From the NCBI GenBank assembly GCA_965603115.1, contig CBFDBT010000098.1:1-10124 (forward strand): DNA of 10,124 bases. The letters run 5' to 3'. Made by a program: the position numbers and the translations under genes. This document shows, piece by piece, positions 7,092 to 10,124 of this stretch. The first letter of the stretch is position 1; every line of letters begins with the position of its first letter. This DNA comes from CBFDBT01 sp965603115 (GTDB lineage Bacteria; Pseudomonadota; Alphaproteobacteria; Sphingomonadales; Kordiimonadaceae). The notes below the pieces were generated by a model. It had not been told where the DNA came from, ran no database searches, and was given only the letters and a program-made list of their open reading frames with translations.

Positions 7092-8639
7092 GTGGCATTA
7101 GGACAAAGGTTAGATTTACGGCAATCACAATCCCTTGTGATGACGCCTCAATTACAGCAAGCCATTAAGCTGCTGCAATTGACTAACCTTGAGCTTGCCG
7201 ATTATGTATCCGAGGAAATTGAAAAGAACCCGTTACTTGATGTCGGAAGCAACTCTGAAGCTCCTGTTGCGGGTGAAGGGCCTGGCTTTGAAGAAGCCTT
7301 TGGCGACAATGCGGCACAAAATTCAGCAGAAGCCGACACAGGCATGGTGGCATCAGACAAAGCGATTGAAAGTGGCGCTGAAGTGAGCGGTGGCGATAGT
7401 CCGCTTGACGCTGATTTTGATACCAATGTTTTCAATAATGATGCACCGTCAGACATGGCTTCTGGTAGCTTAAGTTATGATGGTGGTGGCGCGATACGCG
7501 GTTCAGGTGGAGTTGGAGATGATCGCGGATTAGATCAAACGCTTGAAGAAGCCACAAATTTACATGACTTTCTCAATCAACAAATGTCTATGGCTTTGTT
7601 TGACCCTACGGACTGCTTAATAGCAACTCATATGATCGACTGTGTGGACGACTCTGGCTATCTTACCCAAGAAAGCATAGACGATATTGCAGATAAATTA
7701 GGGGTAGAACCTCAAGATATGGATCGCCTTCTCGAAATACTGCAAGGGCTAGAGCCCACGGGTGTTTTCGCGCGCAACTTGCCGGAGTGTCTCGGTCTTC
7801 AACTTAAAGAGCTGGATCGTTTAGACCCTGCTATGCAGGCATTACTGGATAATATACATTTGCTCGCCGAGCGTGAGATGAGCCAGTTAAAAAAACTTTG
7901 CGGTGTTGATAGCGAGGATATGACGGATATGGTGCGCGAGATACGCGCGCTTAACCCTAAACCGGGCTTAATGTATGGTAGCCAAGCGGTAGAACCTGTA
8001 GTGCCGGATGTCTTTGTGCGCAAAAGTGCAGCGGGTACCTGGATTGTCGAGTTAAATACCGATACTCTGCCAAGAGTTCTTATGAACTCACAATATTTAT
8101 CTGAACTGCAAGATGTCGCGCACGGCAAGCAGGCCAAAAACTTTATATCGGACTGTGTATCGCAAGCCAATTGGCTGGTGAAAGCTTTAGATCAGCGCGC
8201 GAGAACCATCTTGAAAGTCTCGATAGAAATCGTCAAGCAGCAGGAGCAGTTTTTTGAACATGGGGTTCGTTTCATGCGCCCGCTTATTTTGAAAGATATT
8301 GCCGACGAGATTGAAATGCACGAGTCGACTGTTAGCCGTGTAACGAATAATAAATTCATGGCAACGTCACGCGGTATGTTTGAATTAAAATATTTCTTTT
8401 CGTCTTCTATTTCGTCCGCTTATGGCGGTGAGGCGCATTCCGCTGAATCTGTAAAATACCGCATCAAGGAGCTTATTGACGAAGAATCGCCTAAAAAGAT
8501 TTTGTCAGACGACAAACTCGTGGTTATCCTTGAAGGGGAAGGCATTGATATTGCTCGCCGAACTGTCGCTAAATATCGTGAGGCCTTGCGCTTAGGGTCT
8601 TCTGTGCAGCGGCGACGCGCTAAAAATTTACCCAAGTAA
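7092..8639 (+). CDS. rpoN: RNA polymerase sigma-54 factor RpoN
   Basis: A 515-residue sigma-54 factor, which directs RNA polymerase to -24/-12 promoters and needs AAA+ activators. Region I is residues 1-49: glutamine- and leucine-rich QSLVMTPQLQQAIKLLQL, ending EEIEKNPLL. Region II (about 50-150) is an acidic, Gly/Ser/Ala-rich linker, longer than in E. coli (477 residues in total). The core-binding region follows, with DPTGVFARNL-type sequence (LEPTGVFARNLPECL) and LNPKPG. The helix-turn-helix is LKDIADEIEMHESTVSRVTNNK, and the diagnostic RpoN box ARRTVAKYRE is intact at 488-497. The start is GTG 7092, with GAGGGTG (7078-7084) 7 bases upstream, because region I begins directly after it. It lies 15 bases behind lptB, so both are probably on one transcript. 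It is followed by a 261-base gap. Confidence 0.96.
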   Translation: MALGQRLDLRQSQSLVMTPQLQQAIKLLQLTNLELADYVSEEIEKNPLLDVGSNSEAPVAGEGPGFEEAFGDNAAQNSAEADTGMVASDKAIESGAEVSGGDSPLDADFDTNVFNNDAPSDMASGSLSYDGGGAIRGSGGVGDDRGLDQTLEEATNLHDFLNQQMSMALFDPTDCLIATHMIDCVDDSGYLTQESIDDIADKLGVEPQDMDRLLEILQGLEPTGVFARNLPECLGLQLKELDRLDPAMQALLDNIHLLAEREMSQLKKLCGVDSEDMTDMVREIRALNPKPGLMYGSQAVEPVVPDVFVRKSAAGTWIVELNTDTLPRVLMNSQYLSELQDVAHGKQAKNFISDCVSQANWLVKALDQRARTILKVSIEIVKQQEQFFEHGVRFMRPLILKDIADEIEMHESTVSRVTNNKFMATSRGMFELKYFFSSSISSAYGGEAHSAESVKYRIKELIDEESPKKILSDDKLVVILEGEGIDIARRTVAKYREALRLGSSVQRRRAKNLPK

Positions 8640-8649
8640 TAGCAGGCGG

Positions 8650-8728
8650 TACATAGTAGTTTTTTATCGAATATCAAGCGCTGTGCTGAAAAATATATTC
8701 TAAGCTTTTGGTCGCTTTTTACTATGTA
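8650..8728. repeat. Perfect 9-base inverted repeat with inner stem
   Basis: TACATAGTA (8650-8658) is the exact reverse complement of TACTATGTA (8720-8728). Inside it AAGCG (8676-8680) also pairs with CGCTT (8713-8717), giving a two-part stem enclosing about 60 bases. No T-run follows the closing arm, so it is not a simple terminator. Confidence 0.6.
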
Positions 8729-8732
8729 AGGC

Positions 8733-8761
8733 ACCAGATTGTGCTACACTAACCATCTGGT
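8733..8761 (+). repeat. 7-base hairpin ACCAGAT/ATCTGGT
   Basis: ACCAGAT (8733-8739) pairs perfectly with ATCTGGT (8755-8761) across a 15-base loop. It could be an operator or an RNA hairpin; there is no further evidence. Confidence 0.4.
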
Positions 8762-8822
8762 CAACAAGATCAGAATTCGTTGGACCACACCTCCCTTGCG
8801 AGGCTTAGGGTCTACAGTACAC

Positions 8823-8874
8823 GGGGCCTCCCCGGCCCCCGCCAACCTCGGTGGAGGGCAATTTCTCGCCACCG
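8823..8874 (+). promoter_or_regulatory. Structured 5' leader of hpf (two GC-rich hairpins)
   Basis: Hairpin 1: GGGGCC (8823-8828), loop TCCCC, GGCCCC (8834-8839), six G-C pairs. Hairpin 2: CGGTGG (8849-8854) with CCACCG (8869-8874), plus an inner GGG/CTC pairing. The ribosome binding site GGAAGGA (8881-8887) and ATG 8901 follow directly. ATGAT (8887-8891) can pair with ATCAT (8898-8902), which would touch the start codon. The structure is seen; a regulatory role is inferred. Confidence 0.45.
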
Positions 8875-8900
8875 TTCAATGGAAGGATGATTGGCATATC

Positions 8901-9476
8901 ATGGAAATCAAAGTATCTGGACGAAAAATTAATGTGGGCGAAGCTCTAACCACTCATATTGAAGATAAACTGAATGTAATTGCAGAAAAATATTTTAATA
9001 GGTCTATAGACGCTGCCGTTATTATGTCGAAAGAGAGCCATCTATATCACGCAGATTGTAAGTTTCATGTTAGTCAGGGCGTTACCATGCAAGGCCGCGG
9101 AGAGGCTGATGACCCTTATGGTGCATTTGAAGATGCTGCAGAAAAAGTAGAAAAACAGTTGCGTAGATACAGACGACGCATTAAGAACCATCACAATTCA
9201 CCAGGACGTGATGTTGCCCAAGAGCTTATTAAGTATACAACACTAGCTCCACATGACGAAGAAGTGAAAGGTGAGGCGGCGGCATTGGATGACCACCAGC
9301 CCATGATAATAGCAGAGGCGCACAAAGAGATACCTGTGTTAAGTGTGGGTGATGCGACAATGCTGATGGATCTTGCACATGAGACTGTTTTTATGTTTCG
9401 CAATGCAAAGAATAATAGTTTAGAGGTCGTTTACAAACGGCCAGACGGAAACTTTGGATGGATAAGCCCAGAATAG
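8901..9476 (+). CDS. hpf: Long-form ribosome hibernation promoting factor HPF
   Basis: A 191-residue protein of the long HPF (RaiA/YfiA-like) family. The N-terminal S30AE domain (about 1-105) runs from MEIKVSGRKINVG through the helix segment DPYGAFEDAAEKVEKQLRRYRRR. A charged linker (about 106-135) follows, then the C-terminal dimerisation domain (about 136-190) with LMDLAHETVFMFRNA and VVYKRPDGNFGWI. Long HPF binds the 30S decoding region and joins two 70S ribosomes into inactive 100S dimers in stationary phase or starvation. ATG 8901 is chosen because family homology begins there and GGAAGGA lies upstream at 8881-8887. The frame is open 54 codons further up to TTG 8739, but that stretch is GC-rich hairpin sequence and unlike the family N-terminus. 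In other proteobacteria this position next to rpoN was named sigma-54 modulation protein. The gene ends in TAG and stays open in frame into ptsN. Confidence 0.93.
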   Translation: MEIKVSGRKINVGEALTTHIEDKLNVIAEKYFNRSIDAAVIMSKESHLYHADCKFHVSQGVTMQGRGEADDPYGAFEDAAEKVEKQLRRYRRRIKNHHNSPGRDVAQELIKYTTLAPHDEEVKGEAAALDDHQPMIIAEAHKEIPVLSVGDATMLMDLAHETVFMFRNAKNNSLEVVYKRPDGNFGWISPE

Positions 9477-9498
9477 GCCCAGCCAACATTAAATGATA

Positions 9499-9536
9499 AT
9501 AACAATGCCTTCCGCTATGGCGAGAGGCATTGTTAT
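9499..9536 (+). promoter_or_regulatory. Very stable hairpin between hpf and ptsN
   Basis: ATAACAATGCCT (9499-9510) pairs perfectly with AGGCATTGTTAT (9525-9536). A U-G wobble, a mismatch and three more pairs (CGC/GCG) close a TATG loop. No T-run follows on either strand, so it is unlikely to be a plain terminator. The 3' arm holds part of GAGAGG (9522-9527) and reaches a potential GTG start at 9537. RNA processing, 3'-end protection of hpf mRNA, or masking of ptsN translation are possible; none is shown. Confidence 0.7.
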
Positions 9537-9551
9537 GTGAAAGAAAATCGA

Positions 9552-10007
9552 ATGACCATTGCCCTTAGGCCAGAGAATGTGCACGTTGTGTCACATATCT
9601 CAGGTAAAAAACGGCTTTTGCAAATATTAGCTGAACAGGCTAGTGCATCGACCGGATTGGAAGAAGGAAAAATCTTCGAGACATTGCTGGAACGGGAAAA
9701 ACTCGGCTCTACCGGAGTTGGTCGCGGTGTGGCTATTCCCCACGGCAAACTCGAAGAGGTTGACCAGATATTCATGATGTTCTTAAAGCTTGATAAGCCA
9801 GTTGAATTTGATTCAGTTGACGATAGGCCTGTCGATTTATTCTTTTTGCTATTGGCACCGCTTGATGCGGGTACTGAGCATTTAAAGGCTCTTGCGACGG
9901 TTTCTCGCACTATGCGGGATCGGGACTTTTGTCAAAAGTTACGCGGTGCGCATGACCGTGATACACTTTATGCTCTTTTGAGCTCGCCGCTGGAAAAAGC
10001 AGCTTAA
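9552..10007 (+). CDS. ptsN: Nitrogen-PTS EIIA protein PtsN
   Basis: A 151-residue EIIA-Ntr protein with the PTS EIIA type-2 fold. The phosphorylation site is His64 in LGSTGVGRGVAIPHGK (51-66), equivalent to His73 of E. coli PtsN. The C-terminal LKALATVSRTMRD helix is also typical. It takes phosphate from NPr in the nitrogen-related PTS (PtsP-PtsO-PtsN) and acts as a regulator, for example of potassium transport, sensor kinases or carbon-nitrogen balance, rather than in sugar uptake. ATG 9552 is preferred because it gives the usual length ahead of the domain; its ribosome binding site is poor (GAAAG, 9539-9543). A GTG at 9537, five codons upstream, has GAGAGG at 9522-9527, but that lies in the stem of a stable hairpin. 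The gene ends in tandem TAA TAA. Confidence 0.93.
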   Translation: MTIALRPENVHVVSHISGKKRLLQILAEQASASTGLEEGKIFETLLEREKLGSTGVGRGVAIPHGKLEEVDQIFMMFLKLDKPVEFDSVDDRPVDLFFLLLAPLDAGTEHLKALATVSRTMRDRDFCQKLRGAHDRDTLYALLSSPLEKAA

Positions 10008-10021
10008 TAATTAGAAAATTG

Positions 10022-10034
10022 GGTCTTAAAGACC
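10022..10034. terminator. Possible terminator between ptsN and opposing gene
   Basis: GGTCTT-A-AAGACC is a perfect palindrome that can fold into a short hairpin. Read on the - strand it is followed by a T-rich tract (CAATTTTCTAATTATT), which would suit ending the opposing gene; on the + strand the following bases are less T-rich. The stem is short, so this is weak. Confidence 0.35.
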
Positions 10035-10124
10035 TGCACCTTTATTTGTCATATCTACCATACTAAAAGGTCCGCTATCGGCGGTGATCTCAACCGGTCG
10101 CTGCAACACATGCTTCAAATCGTT
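10026..10124 (-). CDS. Probable 3' end of an unidentified opposing gene (partial)
   Basis: Reading the - strand from the window edge, 32 codons are open and end in TAA at 10028-10026. The product ends RPVEITADSGPFSMVDMTNKGAGL. The open frame to the edge, mixed codon use and a convergent arrangement with a T-rich tract after the stop suggest a real C-terminus. It is too short to assign to a family, and a chance open frame of this length cannot be ruled out. Confidence 0.4.
   Translation of the reverse strand, partial: NDLKHVLQRPVEITADSGPFSMVDMTNKGAGL

Larger units (their letters stand above)
8640..8900. other. 261-base rpoN-hpf gap with inverted repeats and GC-rich leader
   Basis: The first half is AT-rich and carries a long-range inverted repeat (8650-8728) and a short hairpin (8733-8761). 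The second half (about 8780-8880) is strikingly GC-rich and holds two stable hairpins just before the hpf ribosome binding site. No tRNA, known riboswitch or sigma-54 -24/-12 site was recognised. TATATT at 8694-8699 is a possible -10 box but has no convincing -35. Confidence 0.6.

Noticed and set aside
8730..8745. Sigma-54 promoter (-24/-12) upstream of hpf
   Set aside because: AGGCACCAGATTGTGCTA resembles the consensus, but GG to GC spacing is 11 instead of 10 bases and the -12 TTGC is imperfect.
9537..9551. GTG 9537 as the ptsN start
   Set aside because: It adds five residues not needed by the family and lies directly against the hairpin; kept as an alternative, with ATG 9552 preferred.
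1..10124. CRISPR arrays, insertion sequences, tRNA or rRNA genes, prophage parts
   Set aside because: No repeated spacer pattern, transposase or integrase motifs, terminal repeats, or cloverleaf/CCA-like structures were seen on either strand.

Overview
The window looks like a chromosomal segment of a marine-type alphaproteobacterium with moderate GC (a little below 50% by eye). The evidence is the gene order rnd-lptC-lptA-lptB-rpoN-hpf-ptsN, the short HRDC-less RNase D next to lptC, the LptC/LptA type, and a sphingomonad/Kordiimonadales-style TonB-dependent receptor. The order-level placement (Kordiimonadales or a relative) is inference only.

Layout: (1) 2-2278, 3' part of a TonB-dependent outer membrane receptor, closed by a strong intrinsic terminator. 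(2) 2445-4034, a GMC-family FAD oxidoreductase. (3) 4141-6025, rnd-lptC-lptA behind a recognisable -10 box; lptC and lptA abut exactly. (4) 6026-6302, a 277-base gap with two competing hairpins, a T-run and a possible 21-codon leader ORF. (5) 6303-7076, lptB, broken by an in-frame TAG. (6) 7092-8639, rpoN. (7) 8640-8900, a 261-base gap with inverted repeats and a GC-rich structured hpf leader. (8) 8901-9476, long-form hpf. (9) 9477-9551, a very stable hairpin, then ptsN to 10007. (10) 10026-10124, a probable 3' end of an opposing gene. All other genes are on the + strand.

How they work together: LptC (inner-membrane anchor), LptA (periplasmic bridge) and LptB (cytoplasmic ATPase) are parts of the lipopolysaccharide export machine. 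RpoN (sigma-54), HPF (ribosome hibernation) and PtsN (EIIA-Ntr of the nitrogen PTS) form the conserved nitrogen/stress block often found downstream of lptB in proteobacteria. The receptor and the GMC oxidoreductase are a separate accessory segment.

The most notable observation is the amber codon in lptB. It falls at the A-loop tyrosine that stacks on ATP adenine, with homologous coding sequence in the same frame on both sides. LptB is normally essential, so this is a sequencing error, a suppressed codon, a restart at a downstream TTG, or a broken copy complemented elsewhere. A related point is that hpf also ends in TAG and is open in frame through the gap into ptsN, so any amber suppression would also make an HPF-PtsN fusion. 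Otherwise the window is ordinary housekeeping, and I see no clear new multi-gene system.
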